The notes below the pieces were generated by a model, which saw nothing but the letters and a program-made list of their open reading frames with translations, did not search any database and had not been told where the DNA came from. 64,000 nucleotides of DNA from Chitinophaga sp. H8 (lineage in GTDB: Bacteria; Bacteroidota; Bacteroidia; Chitinophagales; Chitinophagaceae): positions 744,001-808,000 of the forward strand of contig NZ_JBEXAC010000002.1 in the NCBI RefSeq assembly GCF_040567655.1. Direction: 5' to 3'. The translations under genes were made by a program, and so were the position numbers. Shown here in pieces: positions 7,628-17,203 of the stretch (the stretch's first letter is position 1; each line of letters opens with the position of its first letter).

Positions 7628-9160
7628 TTACTGCGCAGGAAACTCTATTTTATCAATTGGCTCAGCCAGGATATTTTTATTGGCATCCTGTTCTTCTTGC
7701 GGAACTGGGAAATAAAGACTTTTGGCATCAACGTGCTTTAAGCTTACCCCGGTACGTGCAATTCTCTCATCAATATATTTATTGCATTCTTCTACATAGG
7801 TGCCTTTACGCATCAGGTCTTCCCGGTGTTTCATTTCAAATACCAGCTCCCATCCTCTTTCTTCAAAAATTTTCTCCCGCAGGGTTTCTTTCGAATAGCC
7901 GGTGGTATTGAGCAACTTGGCTCCCGCTCTTCCTTTCACATCATTCACCAGATTGATCGCTTCTGCTACGGGGCCTTTCTGCTCATTCACGGCTTCTGCC
8001 AGGCAAAGCAGGATATCTGCATAACGGATTACCGGCATATTGTGGCCATCAAATTCGGGGTTCTTACCTTTTTCAACAAAGAACTTTTTAGAATAAACGT
8101 GCGGCATCGCTTCAGTACCAGGAGGCAGGGTTTGTCCCTTTTTAGGCGCCTGGTATTTAGTACCGGTATTGTTGGTGTATTCATACAGGAAACATTTTCC
8201 ACGTGGGTCTGTTTCATCAAATGTCCACCAGTATTCCAGGGAAACGCCATAGTAAGCATATCCTTCATAATTGTCCAGGTCAGTAGGCCGGTTGTGTACG
8301 CCCATACCATTCAATGCATCCGGGCTGCTGGTATACATGATCTTGAAGATAAATTCATTATCATGCTTGTTGCTTTCCAGAAACAGATCCCCATACTGTT
8401 TGTTGGGGCCTTCTGTTTGAGGCTGGTACAGATCATACTGTCCCAACGCAATTATTTTGCGGGCGTACTCTTCTACTTTCGCATAGTTTTTCTGACGCAG
8501 GTAGATTTTACAAAGCAGGCCATAAGCAGCACCTTTGGTAGCCCATGCTTCTCTTTCAGCTGGTTGTTTAAGTGGCAGATCAACGGATGCAGCTTCCAGG
8601 TCAGTAATAATCTGCTGTTCTACCAAGGCCTGTTTGGTACGGAATGGTTTGGCATTCAAGCCCAGGTTACTGCGCAATACTACAGGTACAGCTCCCCAGA
8701 GGCTGGAAAGGTCATAATATCCGAGGGCGCGTAAAAAACGGGCGCTGGCCACATATTCTTTAACGGTAGTTTCATCCAGCACACTCTTCATCTGCGGTAT
8801 TTTTTCCATTACCAGGTTGGCGCGGAAAATCATGGAAAACATATGACGCCATTCATACTGGAGATACTGGTTGGCAGCGGCCCATTTAAAATCCACCATC
8901 TGGTTTAAGTCACCTCCCGGAGTAGCATATCCCATTGGGGTAGTCATATCCGTTACCACCATGTGGTATCCGCCATAATACATCCAGTAGTTGGGATATA
9001 ATCCGGCATACATACCAATTACGGCTGCTTCCGCATCGGAGGCTGTTTTGTAAGCATTCTCGCCGGAAATAACACTATATGGCTTTTCATCCAGCGACTT
9101 TTCACAGGAAATGGTTGCTAAAGCCAACCCTGCTATCAATACAAATTTTAAATACTTCAT
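7628..9160 (-). CDS. SusD/RagB-family glycan-binding lipoprotein
   Basis: A 510-residue SusD-like surface lipoprotein that caps the SusC channel and binds the oligosaccharide before import. The lipoprotein signal MKYLKFVLIAGLALATISC places the lipidated Cys at residue 19, and this fixes the start at 9160; the longer in-frame alternative at 9205 would put 15 extra residues before the signal. Four helical TPR-like segments build the N-terminal half, and the C-terminal SusD region includes RYADILLCLAEAVNE and the ERGWELVFE stretch typical of the family. It follows susC by 60 bases in the same orientation, so the two are co-transcribed. Confidence 0.95.
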   Translation of the reverse strand: MKYLKFVLIAGLALATISCEKSLDEKPYSVISGENAYKTASDAEAAVIGMYAGLYPNYWMYYGGYHMVVTDMTTPMGYATPGGDLNQMVDFKWAAANQYLQYEWRHMFSMIFRANLVMEKIPQMKSVLDETTVKEYVASARFLRALGYYDLSSLWGAVPVVLRSNLGLNAKPFRTKQALVEQQIITDLEAASVDLPLKQPAEREAWATKGAAYGLLCKIYLRQKNYAKVEEYARKIIALGQYDLYQPQTEGPNKQYGDLFLESNKHDNEFIFKIMYTSSPDALNGMGVHNRPTDLDNYEGYAYYGVSLEYWWTFDETDPRGKCFLYEYTNNTGTKYQAPKKGQTLPPGTEAMPHVYSKKFFVEKGKNPEFDGHNMPVIRYADILLCLAEAVNEQKGPVAEAINLVNDVKGRAGAKLLNTTGYSKETLREKIFEERGWELVFEMKHREDLMRKGTYVEECNKYIDERIARTGVSLKHVDAKSLYFPVPQEEQDANKNILAEPIDKIEFPAQ

Positions 9161-9220
9161 ATCAGTAAAAAAGTTTGATCTGTTAATGATACATTTCGTT
9201 TGCACCTGATAGTTATACTA

Positions 9221-12200
9221 TCAAAACCCAAGGCGCACGCCTGCCATAAATATGCGGCTTGCAGGGTAAGCATTAAAGTCTTTACCACGCCCCAGATTGC
9301 CTGTCTGATAACTGGTAGCGCCATTCGTTACAGTAGGTGTAGTATCTGTTCCTACTTCCGGATCAAAACCGGTATAATTAGTAACGGTAAACAGGTTCTG
9401 CGCATTTACATATACCCGTAAACTGTGAATGGATTTACCCCAGTTCTTTACCGGGAAAGTATACCCCAGTACAATGTTCTTACATCTTAAGTAAGAAGCA
9501 TTTTCAACAAAATGTGAGTTTACATAACCACCATAAGTAAGACTGTAATAACCGTTGCGGGGCACTTCAGTACTTGGCTTATCTGCACGCCAGAAGTTCA
9601 ATGCATCATAAGAACGGTTTTCTTCCAGCACCAGGCGGTTTACATTATAAAGATCATTACCTACAGAACCCTGGAAAAATACCGTCAGGTCCCAGTTTTT
9701 ATATTTGAAATCATTGGTTAATCCAAAGAAGAAATCAGGATTACCATTACCAATTACAGTACGGTCATTCGCATCAATGATGCCATTACCATCCACATCT
9801 CTGAACTTAGGATCACCGGGTACTGAATTAGGCTGTGGTGCATATTTTTCACCCGCCTGGATAATGCCCTCCCAGATATAACCATAGATAGAGCTCAGTG
9901 CCAGTCCCGGACGCAGGATACTAAAATCCATGTAGGCTGCGGAGCCATCAGGTTTGTTACCACCCTGGATAATCTTATCCCTGTCGCCTAAGGATATTAC
10001 TTTGTTTTTATTGTAAGAGATATTAAAGGCGGTATTCCATTTCAGCGCACCGGTAGTATTTACACTTTCAATGCTTAACTCTACTCCTTTGTTTTCCAGT
10101 GTACCGGAATTCAGCAATACGGAGTTAAAACCTGTTACCCTGGAAGTAGGTACATTCTGTAACAGGTCATTTGTTTTCTTGTAATAATAATCTGCGGTAA
10201 CATTCAGGCGGTTATCAAAGAAGCCCATATCCAATCCCACATCAAACTGGGAAGTACTTTCCCATTTCAGATCGGGGTTCAGCAGGTTGGCAGGTGCCAA
10301 TCCTTTAGAAGCTGTTATGCCGTCTGTAGATACCGGGTAAATATCCATACGAGCCAGAGAGCTGTAATTGTTAATACGGTCGTTGCCGGTTAAACCATAG
10401 CTGGTACGTACTTTCAGGTTAGAGAATACGCCCAGGCTCTTGATAAAGTCTTCTTCAGACATTCTCCAGGCCAATGAAGCAGAGGGAAAATAACCGAACT
10501 TATTATTCTTACCAAAACGGGAAGAGCCATCCGCACGGAGGGTACTTGTAAACAGATAGCGGTCTTTATAGGCATAGTTGACCCTGCCGAAGTAAGAGTT
10601 CAGTACAGACTCGGTTCTTAATGACTGCAGGTCTGTTTTGGTGTTACCTGCATTCAGGTTATTGTAGAGATAATAATCTGTTGCAAAATCAGAGCTGGCA
10701 CCATACAATTCATCAAACTGATCTTTCTGGTAAGAATACCCTGCCAGTACACCCAGGCGATGCTGCTGACCAAAAGAGCGGTCGTAGTTTAAAAATGCTT
10801 CTACCAGTCCGCGGGTATTACCATTGTTTCTTTTATCTGCACTACCTATACTGCCCGGTACTGTTTTAGGGGTGTACTTACCTTCTGTGTAGGAGTTATA
10901 ATCATATCCTGCGTTTATTTTAGCGCTCAGGCCTTTGATAATTTCATATGAAGCATTAGCGTCCGCATGAAAACCGATGTTAGATTCATCATCTGTTGGC
11001 TCATTCACATATACCAGCGGGTTATTGCCGTACTTGGGCAATCTGGACCTGCCATAGCTGCCATCCGCATTACGGATAGGCACGGTAGGATCATACCGCA
11101 GGATATTGTACATAATGTTTGACTCTACAATGCTGCCATCAAAGCCTCTTTTTTTAGCGTCTGTACGGTATCCCCTTACATTCACGCCTGACTTGAAACG
11201 CTCGCCTACTTTCTGTTCTACGCTCAGATTACCGGTATATCTTTTAAAATCGGTGTTGGAGATAATCCCCTTTTGATTAAAGTAGTTACCCGACAGGTAT
11301 ACCTTGGTATTTTCACTACCGGTAGCGATGGAGATCTGATGGCTCTGGGTTTGGCCGGTACGTAAAATTTCCTGCTGCCAGTCGGTACCTTGTGGACCTA
11401 CTTCTTCCAGCACCTTTTTCATCTGGTCGGGAGAGAATACTGCCGGTTGTCCGTTGGCAGCGGCTTTGGCATTCATCAGCCCCATAAAGTCCTGTGCACC
11501 TATTAAGGGTATTTTCTTACTCAGCTTATTGATACCATAGTAGGCATCATAGGTAATACGTGTACCCTGGCTGCCTTTTTTAGTAGAAATGATCACTACT
11601 CCATTAGCACCGCGGGCACCATAGATAGCAGTAGCGGAGGCATCTTTCAGCACTTCCATAGACGCGATATCTCCGGGGTTCAGCTGGTTAGCATCCAGGG
11701 AAGCCATGGGGAAACCGTCTACCACATACAAAGGTTCGTTGGAACTGGAAATAGAGTTGCCACCCCTTACCTGGATAGAAACACGGCCACCGGGTGCTGC
11801 ACTGGTTTGCATCACCTGCACACCGGAAGCACGGCCTGCCAGCATTTGCGTTGGGTTTGTTACCACGGTTTTTTCCAGGTCTTCTGCTTTCAGCGATACA
11901 ACAGATCCGGTGAGATCACTCTTTTTAGTGGTACCATATCCCACTACAATGATCTCGTCCAGTTTTTTGGTGTCCTGTTCCAGTTTTATATCTATTACGG
12001 CTCTGCCACCAGGTGTTACTTTTTGGGCGAGGTAGCCCATAAAGGAGAATACCAGGACATTGTCATCCGCAGCATCAATGGTATATCTGCCCTGTGCGTC
12101 TGTAACAGTACCCTTGCTGGTACCTTCAACGGTAACGCTCACACCGGGTAAGGGGTCGCCGGTAGCAGCGTCAATGATCCTGCCGCTTATTTTGTTACGC

Positions 12201-12568
12201 AGGGTACCATCCGGCGTAATCACTACCAGGTTATTTTCCAGTACCCGATAAGTAACATTGGATTTAGAGAACACCATCCCTAAAATTTCTTCGAGCTGTT
12301 TATTTTTCACATTGATACTCAGCACCTTATTCAGGTCGGCAAAGTCTTCATTATAAAAAAAGCGGAAATTGCTTTTAGTTTCTATCAACTTAAAGATTTC
12401 TCTTACGCTCTTATTCTCCGCACGCAGCTCACTGATATTATGCTGGGCAAAGGCACCGGCCGATACCTGCATAACGCCTATCAGGATTAATACACTGGTT
12501 AATTTCATGGTAAGCAAAAGTTTTCGCTTGAGGCAAAGAAATACCACCAAGTTTGAAGTGATTTTCAT
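9221..12568 (-). CDS. SusC/RagA-family TonB-linked outer membrane transporter with STN domain
   Basis: This 1115-residue TonB-dependent transporter imports an oligosaccharide across the outer membrane together with its SusD partner. Domains in order are a signal segment (residues ~1-42, ending AGAFAQ), an STN secretin/TonB signalling domain (~55-115), a carboxypeptidase-D-like beta-sandwich (~127-205, containing GVSVTVEGTSKGT), a plug domain with VVDGFPMASLDANQL, and the barrel ending in an aromatic Phe. The STN domain is what contacts a FecR anti-sigma factor in the periplasm, and a fecR gene lies directly upstream. An alternative start at 12508 gives a shorter, more typical signal peptide; the longer N-terminus is common in related genera. 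Confidence 0.95.
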   Translation of the reverse strand: MKITSNLVVFLCLKRKLLLTMKLTSVLILIGVMQVSAGAFAQHNISELRAENKSVREIFKLIETKSNFRFFYNEDFADLNKVLSINVKNKQLEEILGMVFSKSNVTYRVLENNLVVITPDGTLRNKISGRIIDAATGDPLPGVSVTVEGTSKGTVTDAQGRYTIDAADDNVLVFSFMGYLAQKVTPGGRAVIDIKLEQDTKKLDEIIVVGYGTTKKSDLTGSVVSLKAEDLEKTVVTNPTQMLAGRASGVQVMQTSAAPGGRVSIQVRGGNSISSSNEPLYVVDGFPMASLDANQLNPGDIASMEVLKDASATAIYGARGANGVVIISTKKGSQGTRITYDAYYGINKLSKKIPLIGAQDFMGLMNAKAAANGQPAVFSPDQMKKVLEEVGPQGTDWQQEILRTGQTQSHQISIATGSENTKVYLSGNYFNQKGIISNTDFKRYTGNLSVEQKVGERFKSGVNVRGYRTDAKKRGFDGSIVESNIMYNILRYDPTVPIRNADGSYGRSRLPKYGNNPLVYVNEPTDDESNIGFHADANASYEIIKGLSAKINAGYDYNSYTEGKYTPKTVPGSIGSADKRNNGNTRGLVEAFLNYDRSFGQQHRLGVLAGYSYQKDQFDELYGASSDFATDYYLYNNLNAGNTKTDLQSLRTESVLNSYFGRVNYAYKDRYLFTSTLRADGSSRFGKNNKFGYFPSASLAWRMSEEDFIKSLGVFSNLKVRTSYGLTGNDRINNYSSLARMDIYPVSTDGITASKGLAPANLLNPDLKWESTSQFDVGLDMGFFDNRLNVTADYYYKKTNDLLQNVPTSRVTGFNSVLLNSGTLENKGVELSIESVNTTGALKWNTAFNISYNKNKVISLGDRDKIIQGGNKPDGSAAYMDFSILRPGLALSSIYGYIWEGIIQAGEKYAPQPNSVPGDPKFRDVDGNGIIDANDRTVIGNGNPDFFFGLTNDFKYKNWDLTVFFQGSVGNDLYNVNRLVLEENRSYDALNFWRADKPSTEVPRNGYYSLTYGGYVNSHFVENASYLRCKNIVLGYTFPVKNWGKSIHSLRVYVNAQNLFTVTNYTGFDPEVGTDTTPTVTNGATSYQTGNLGRGKDFNAYPASRIFMAGVRLGF

Positions 12569-12646
12569 AAACTTGTAAAGATTTTAGTGAAACGGATATT
12601 TATTGTGGCAACTGGTCGCAGGTTACCACATACATGAGTGTTCGTT

Positions 12647-12679
12647 AATTGGGGCGAGTCGCATTGCCCCAATTTTTTT
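12647..12679 (+). terminator. Strong plus-strand terminator in the fecR-susC gap
   Basis: AATTGGGGC and GCCCCAATT form a perfect nine-base stem followed by a run of seven T on the plus strand only. Both flanking genes are on the minus strand, where the downstream sequence (AATTAACG) has no T-run. It therefore seems to stop an unannotated plus-strand transcript, or it acts as a weak minus-strand terminator for fecR. Confidence 0.6.
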
Positions 12680-12750
12680 ATCATTTAACAACGTGCATAG
12701 ATTTGGTTTTGCTGATTAGTAATTCATTACATAGCGATTAGTCTGGTCAT

Positions 12751-12852
12751 TACAAGTGATTCCTGTTTTAACAAGTGCTGCTAAAAAGTTAAGTAACAAG
12801 CGATTTCCCTCTCCTTACAAGTGATTCAAAAAAGTTAAAATAACAAGTGATT
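12751..12852. repeat. Five-copy (T/A)ACAAGTGATT direct-repeat array
   Basis: Copies start at 12751 (TACAAGTGATT), 12770 (AACAAGTGCTG), 12795 (AACAAGCGATT), 12816 (TACAAGTGATT) and 12842 (AACAAGTGATT), so the steps are 19, 25, 21 and 26 bases. Two copies share a longer left flank AAAAAGTTAA. The last copy overlaps the fecR stop codon. The array lies about 180-280 bases upstream of susC on its strand, where a regulator-binding region would be expected. It is too short and irregular to be CRISPR. Confidence 0.7.
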
Positions 12853-13981
12853 ATTGGTTACCGGAGGGTAAAGCATTTGCATACTTTTCTTTTAGTTCTT
12901 TATCCAGTTCCAGCGTTACGGTACCATGATCTATAGTATAGCGCAACGGCGCTGTCAGTTTCAATATATTTAACACCTGTTCCAGTGTTTCCTGGGTAAA
13001 GGTGCCACTGAACTTGTAGCGTTTCAGCAGCTCATCTTTAAACACCACGCTTACATTAAACCGGCGTTCCATTGTTATCGCCAGCTCTTCCATGGACTGG
13101 GCATTGACGATCCAGTTACCATCTTTCCAGGCAGTATAAACGGCGGTGTTCTTCACTTCCCTGCTTTCTACCGGAGCTTCTTCTTCTCCAGCCAGCGGCT
13201 GGACTTTCGCTTTTACCGGAATCGTTTTGTGGTAGGTCACATTTTGGTTGGGCTTGAGCAGCAGGCTAAACGCCTTAGCCTCCTGCGAGCCATTAATTTT
13301 CACCACCCCTTCTACCAGTGTGGTTACAACGGTTTTATCTTCAGGATATGCTTTTACATTAAAGGAAGTGCCCAGCGCCTGGATTTCCAGGTCGGCGGCA
13401 TTAACGGTAAAGGGTTTGGCAGCATTGGTTTTTACATCAAAAAAGGCCTCTCCTTCCAGTTTCACTTCCCGTGTGGTGGTATTGTAGGCCTGGCTGTATT
13501 GCAGCTTACTGCCGGCATTGAGCCATACCTGCGTACCATCAGACAGTTCTATTTGTGTAGTAGCTCCTTTGGGGCTGGTGATCGTAACCATTTGCTGATT
13601 ACTGCCTCCTTTTTTGGCGAACATCCAGGCATACACAATTCCGCCGCCTATTACCAAAGGCAATATAAACATGGCGGCCATCCGCAGAAAAGTTTTCCAG
13701 CGACTGGACTGGTGTGCTATTACCAGTGCATCCTCTTCCACATCACTTTGCAGACCGGCAGATAATTTATTCCATGCATCCCCTGCCGGGTATTGTGCAG
13801 CTGCATCGGCCGGCGCTACCGCTACCTGCCAGGCATCTCTCAATCCCACAAAGTACTGGTGATTAGCTACATCGGCAGCTACCCACGCCTCCAGTTCATC
13901 CTGTTCCTTCCGGCTTACCTGGCCGGATAAAAAACGGATGATCAGATCATCTATGTACTCCTGGGAATGACTATGTTCCAT
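12851..13981 (-). CDS. FecR-family anti-sigma factor
   Basis: A 376-residue inner-membrane anti-sigma factor that would hold the neighbouring ECF sigma factor and receive a signal from the STN domain of SusC. The cytoplasmic N-terminus (residues 1-95) contains the sigma-binding helices. One membrane segment follows at about 97-122 (FILPLVIGGGIVYAWMF). The periplasmic FecR domain lies at about 130-235 with the family motif DGTQVWLNAGSKLQY, and a C-terminal DUF4974-like domain at about 290-360 resembles an STN fold. It sits 74 bases downstream of the sigma gene in the same orientation, the standard sigma-fecR-susC order. Confidence 0.95.
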   Translation of the reverse strand: MEHSHSQEYIDDLIIRFLSGQVSRKEQDELEAWVAADVANHQYFVGLRDAWQVAVAPADAAAQYPAGDAWNKLSAGLQSDVEEDALVIAHQSSRWKTFLRMAAMFILPLVIGGGIVYAWMFAKKGGSNQQMVTITSPKGATTQIELSDGTQVWLNAGSKLQYSQAYNTTTREVKLEGEAFFDVKTNAAKPFTVNAADLEIQALGTSFNVKAYPEDKTVVTTLVEGVVKINGSQEAKAFSLLLKPNQNVTYHKTIPVKAKVQPLAGEEEAPVESREVKNTAVYTAWKDGNWIVNAQSMEELAITMERRFNVSVVFKDELLKRYKFSGTFTQETLEQVLNILKLTAPLRYTIDHGTVTLELDKELKEKYANALPSGNQ

Positions 13982-14055
13982 AAAAAAGATAAGCTCTTTT
14001 ACTAAGACAACAGACTAAAGGCAACAGGGTGACAAACCGTAAAAAAAAATTAAAA

Positions 14056-14610
14056 TTATTTTAACAAAGGCAGTAATTCCTCCCGGAGTTTATGGAGCGC
14101 ACGGGCCATCTGGGTCTTTACTGTATTGATGGAAATGTCCAGCTGGCTGGCAATTTGGGGGTAACTCATTTCTTCAAAGCGGCTTAACCGGAACACGGCC
14201 TGGCATTGTGCCGGCAGTTTGCCAATCGCTTGTTCCGTAAGCTGTTCCAATTCGTGGTGCAATAATTTATCTACCGGTGAATGTGCAGACGGAAGTTCCA
14301 TCAAAGTAATGCGGGATTCCAGCTGTTGCAGCAGCTCTTCTCCGTACTGCAGTTTTACTTTGGCCTGTTTTAAATAATTCAGGCAATTATTTTGCACCGC
14401 CCGGTACAGGTATGCTTTTTCAGATACCATAATATGCAGCTCATCAAACTTTTCCCATATCTTCAAAAAGGTATCCTGCACCACCTCTTCCGCCAGTTCA
14501 TGCCTGTTTAAAAAGCTGTGGGCATGAGTGCAGAGGGCGGCATAGTGCTTTTTGAACAACACTTCAAAAGCCTGTAATTTCTGCTCCTTAATATTAACAA
14601 ACTGCTCCAA
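14056..14610 (-). CDS. RNA polymerase ECF sigma factor, Bacteroidetes type
   Basis: The 184-residue product is an ECF-type sigma-70 factor. Region 2 (about residues 15-85) includes AEEVVQDTFLKIWE, and region 4 (about 125-180) includes a helix-turn-helix with YPQIASQLDISINTVKTQM. It would direct RNA polymerase to the susC promoter once FecR releases it. It is the first gene of the sigma-fecR-susC-susD series. The start ATG at 14610 yields the usual family length. Confidence 0.95.
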   Translation of the reverse strand: MEQFVNIKEQKLQAFEVLFKKHYAALCTHAHSFLNRHELAEEVVQDTFLKIWEKFDELHIMVSEKAYLYRAVQNNCLNYLKQAKVKLQYGEELLQQLESRITLMELPSAHSPVDKLLHHELEQLTEQAIGKLPAQCQAVFRLSRFEEMSYPQIASQLDISINTVKTQMARALHKLREELLPLLK

Positions 14611-14819
14611 GTACGATATACCCTAAAAAGTTAGTCGCCCAATATATTACATTTGGCGTCAATGCAATGAACAAATATTTATACACTTCTTCCTTTTCAT
14701 TAATAGTAAAAAATAACGCCATAGATATCTTGCTGTGAATCCATCGGCTGGCACATTGTCTTCTCGCCTGGTATCATCCGCAGCAGGAGGCGTCATCTTA
14801 CTCCGGGTACCCGCAAAAA

Positions 14820-14849
14820 AAAGGTTGCCCCGTGAAAGAGACAACCTTT
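14820..14849 (-). terminator. Terminator of the lptB-GH3-fabG operon
   Basis: AAAGGTTG and CAACCTTT form an eight-base stem with further partial pairing inside; the minus strand continues with a run of T. It begins 24 bases after the fabG stop. Confidence 0.8.
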
Positions 14850-14872
14850 TGTATCAGGAATATTTTTGCTGC

Positions 14873-15622
14873 TTATGTGTTTAATCCACCGCAGGCGCTG
14901 ATTACCTGACCGGTTACATATGCGCTCATATCAGACGCCAGGAACAAACATACATTTGCGATATCTTCCGGTGAGCCAAAACGGGCCAAAGGAATTTTAT
15001 CGATATAGGCCTTGGCGCCTTCTCCGTCTTTCAGGTAATGCGTCATATCTGTTTCCACAAATCCGGGAGCTACTGCATTGCAACGGATATTACGGCTACC
15101 CAGCTCCTGGGCAATGGATTTTGTAAATCCGATAATCCCTGCTTTAGAAGCAGCGTAGCTGCTCTGGCCGGCATTGCCTTTCATTCCGATAATAGAACTC
15201 ATATTAATGATGGTACCATTCTTGGCTTTCATCATAGGACGGATCACCTGTTTGGTCATGTTGTACACACTCTTCAGGTTAATGTCCATTACATCATCCC
15301 ACTGGTCCGGGCTCATGCGTAACAGCAGGTTATCTTTAGAGATACCGGCATTGTTTACACAAATATCTACTGCACCAAACTCTTTTAAAACCTCGGCTAC
15401 CAAAGTTTCGCAATCTTCATAGATGCCTGCATTGGATTTATAGGCTTTGGCCTTAACGCCCAGTGCTTTTAATTTTTCTTCCAGCACTTTTGCCTTTTCA
15501 TCAGAACTAACATACGTAAAAGCTACATGTGCACCCTGTTCAGCAAACTTTAAAGCAATGGCCTCTCCAATTCCACGGCTGGCCCCTGTTACAATCGCTA
15601 CTTTGTTATCCAGTAATTTCAT
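14873..15622 (-). CDS. fabG: 3-oxoacyl-[acyl-carrier-protein] reductase
   Basis: A 249-residue short-chain dehydrogenase of the FabG type, which reduces 3-oxoacyl-ACP with NADPH in fatty-acid elongation. Visible motifs are the nucleotide-binding TGASRGIGEA near residue 13, NNAGIS near 90, the catalytic Ser in INMSSIIG near 140, the YAASKAG active-site Tyr/Lys near 155, and the C-terminal YVTGQ. It is the last gene of a three-gene minus-strand operon, 36 bases after the GH3-type gene. As with other SDR proteins, a related acyl reductase role cannot be excluded. Confidence 0.92.
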   Translation of the reverse strand: MKLLDNKVAIVTGASRGIGEAIALKFAEQGAHVAFTYVSSDEKAKVLEEKLKALGVKAKAYKSNAGIYEDCETLVAEVLKEFGAVDICVNNAGISKDNLLLRMSPDQWDDVMDINLKSVYNMTKQVIRPMMKAKNGTIINMSSIIGMKGNAGQSSYAASKAGIIGFTKSIAQELGSRNIRCNAVAPGFVETDMTHYLKDGEGAKAYIDKIPLARFGSPEDIANVCLFLASDMSAYVTGQVISACGGLNT

Positions 15623-15658
15623 GTTTTGATCAATAGTTATTTGTAGGTAATAGATAGA

Positions 15659-17185
15659 TTATTTCGTTGACGCAATAAATTTAAGGATCTCCTCCACATA
15701 TTGCCGGTCATTATTCAGGCGCGGCACTTTATGCTGCCCCCCCAGCTTGCCTTTGCTTTTCAGCCATTCACAAAAAGTACCGCTGGCCAGTACATGTACT
15801 GTTGGCATACGCAGGGCTATATCTTTATGCCGCTTGGCCTCGTAATCCGAGTTGATTACTTTCAAGGTCTGGTCAAGTACGGTAATGAATTTATTAAGAT
15901 CATCCGGTGCTACTTCAAATTCTACCAACCATTCATGACTGCCATTACCGGCATCACTGAAATATACCGGTGCGGCGGTATAATCATTCACCACAGCTCC
16001 GGTAGCTTCACATGCCTTTGCAATAGCCTGATCAGAATTTTCTACAATCACCTCTTCTCCAAAAGCATTGATAAATGATTTGGTACGGCCGCTTACTTTG
16101 ATACGGAAGGGGGAGAGGGATACAAATTGTATGGTATCCCCTACCATATAACGCCATAATCCACCATTAGTGCTGATCACCAATGCATAGTTCTTACCCA
16201 GTTCCACTTCCTGCAGCTGCAGGGTATGTGGATTTTCTTTCCCCAGCTCTTCCATAGGCATAAATTCATAGAAGATGCCATGGTTGAGGAATAACAACAA
16301 TCCTTCTTCACCTATCACATCCTGTGCTGCAAAAAAGCCTTCGGAAGCGTTGTAGGTTTCCTGGTAAAACATGATAGGCTTGCGGATCAGTTTTTTAAAC
16401 TGCTCCCGGTAGGGTGTAAAACTCACCCCTCCGTGCATATACAGTTCCAGGTCGGGCCATACGTCTGCCAGGTTATCTGTGCCGGTAAGTTCAAAGATGC
16501 GTTTGATCAGCACGATGGTCCAGGTAGGTACCCCTGCAATAGAAGTTACATTTTCATGGATCACGGCATTGGCCATCCGTTCAATCTTCTCTTCCCATTC
16601 GTCCATCAGGGCAATAGAAAGGTCGGGCGTACGGATCATATTGCCATAGAAGGGCATATTCTGCAGCATGATAGCGCTGAGGTCGCCATAGTAGGAATCA
16701 CTGTCTTCCGACAACTTATTTACCTGGTGGCTGCCACCGATTACCAGCGATTTGCCGGTAAGCAGGTCAGAATCGGGGAAATTATTGTAGTACAGCGAAA
16801 GCACATCCCTGCCGGAGCGGTAATGACATTCATCCAGACTTTCTACAGACACGGGGATGAACTTGCTTTTATCGGCGGTGGTACCACTGGATTTAGCAAA
16901 CCATTTTATGGGAGTATTCCACAAAACATTCTGTTGTCCTTCCATGATCCTTTGGATATAAGGACGGATGGTTTCGTAAGTGTGTACCGGTACCCGCTGT
17001 TTATATTCGTCTATCTTATAAATTTTGGAAAAGCCATGCTGTTTACCAAATTCTGTATACTGTCCGCCGCTGATAAGGTTTTGAAATACCTGCTGCTGCA
17101 CCTGAACGGGATACTGCATAAAATAAGCTATGCGCCCCATCCGTAATCTGGCCAATTGTGATATTGCAGGACTTAAAATTCTCAT
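15659..17185 (-). CDS. GH3-family acyl-adenylate-forming protein
   Basis: The 508-residue product belongs to the GH3 superfamily, named after plant auxin-responsive proteins (JAR1-like) that adenylate a carboxylate and couple it to an amino acid. Family features include the adenylate-binding segment KSSGTTADKSKFIPVS near residue 100, YGNMIRTPDLS, a central YNASEGFFAAQD motif near residue 270, and the C-terminal LKSKGKLGGQHKVPRL. The bacterial substrate is unknown. It is cytosolic, lies 18 bases after lptB and 36 bases before fabG, and is probably co-expressed with both, which hints at an acyl or envelope-lipid role. That link is inference. Confidence 0.85.
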   Translation of the reverse strand: MRILSPAISQLARLRMGRIAYFMQYPVQVQQQVFQNLISGGQYTEFGKQHGFSKIYKIDEYKQRVPVHTYETIRPYIQRIMEGQQNVLWNTPIKWFAKSSGTTADKSKFIPVSVESLDECHYRSGRDVLSLYYNNFPDSDLLTGKSLVIGGSHQVNKLSEDSDSYYGDLSAIMLQNMPFYGNMIRTPDLSIALMDEWEEKIERMANAVIHENVTSIAGVPTWTIVLIKRIFELTGTDNLADVWPDLELYMHGGVSFTPYREQFKKLIRKPIMFYQETYNASEGFFAAQDVIGEEGLLLFLNHGIFYEFMPMEELGKENPHTLQLQEVELGKNYALVISTNGGLWRYMVGDTIQFVSLSPFRIKVSGRTKSFINAFGEEVIVENSDQAIAKACEATGAVVNDYTAAPVYFSDAGNGSHEWLVEFEVAPDDLNKFITVLDQTLKVINSDYEAKRHKDIALRMPTVHVLASGTFCEWLKSKGKLGGQHKVPRLNNDRQYVEEILKFIASTK

Positions 17186-17203
17186 ATAGGATGCTGTAGA
17201 ATA

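Noticed and set aside
7826..8734. 302-residue open frame opposite susD
   Set aside because: It is the reverse-strand shadow of a clear SusD gene, with no family features, and its composition follows the codon pattern of susD.
12751..12852. CRISPR-like array
   Set aside because: The repeats are only 11 bases, imperfect and irregularly spaced, with no unique 30-base spacers and no cas genes.
14659..14844. 61-residue minus-strand frame between fabG and the sigma gene
   Set aside because: Its 5' end is made of the fabG terminator hairpin, and it has no promoter or start context.
16433..17146. 237-residue plus-strand frame
   Set aside because: Shadow of the GH3-family gene; no signal, motif or promoter.
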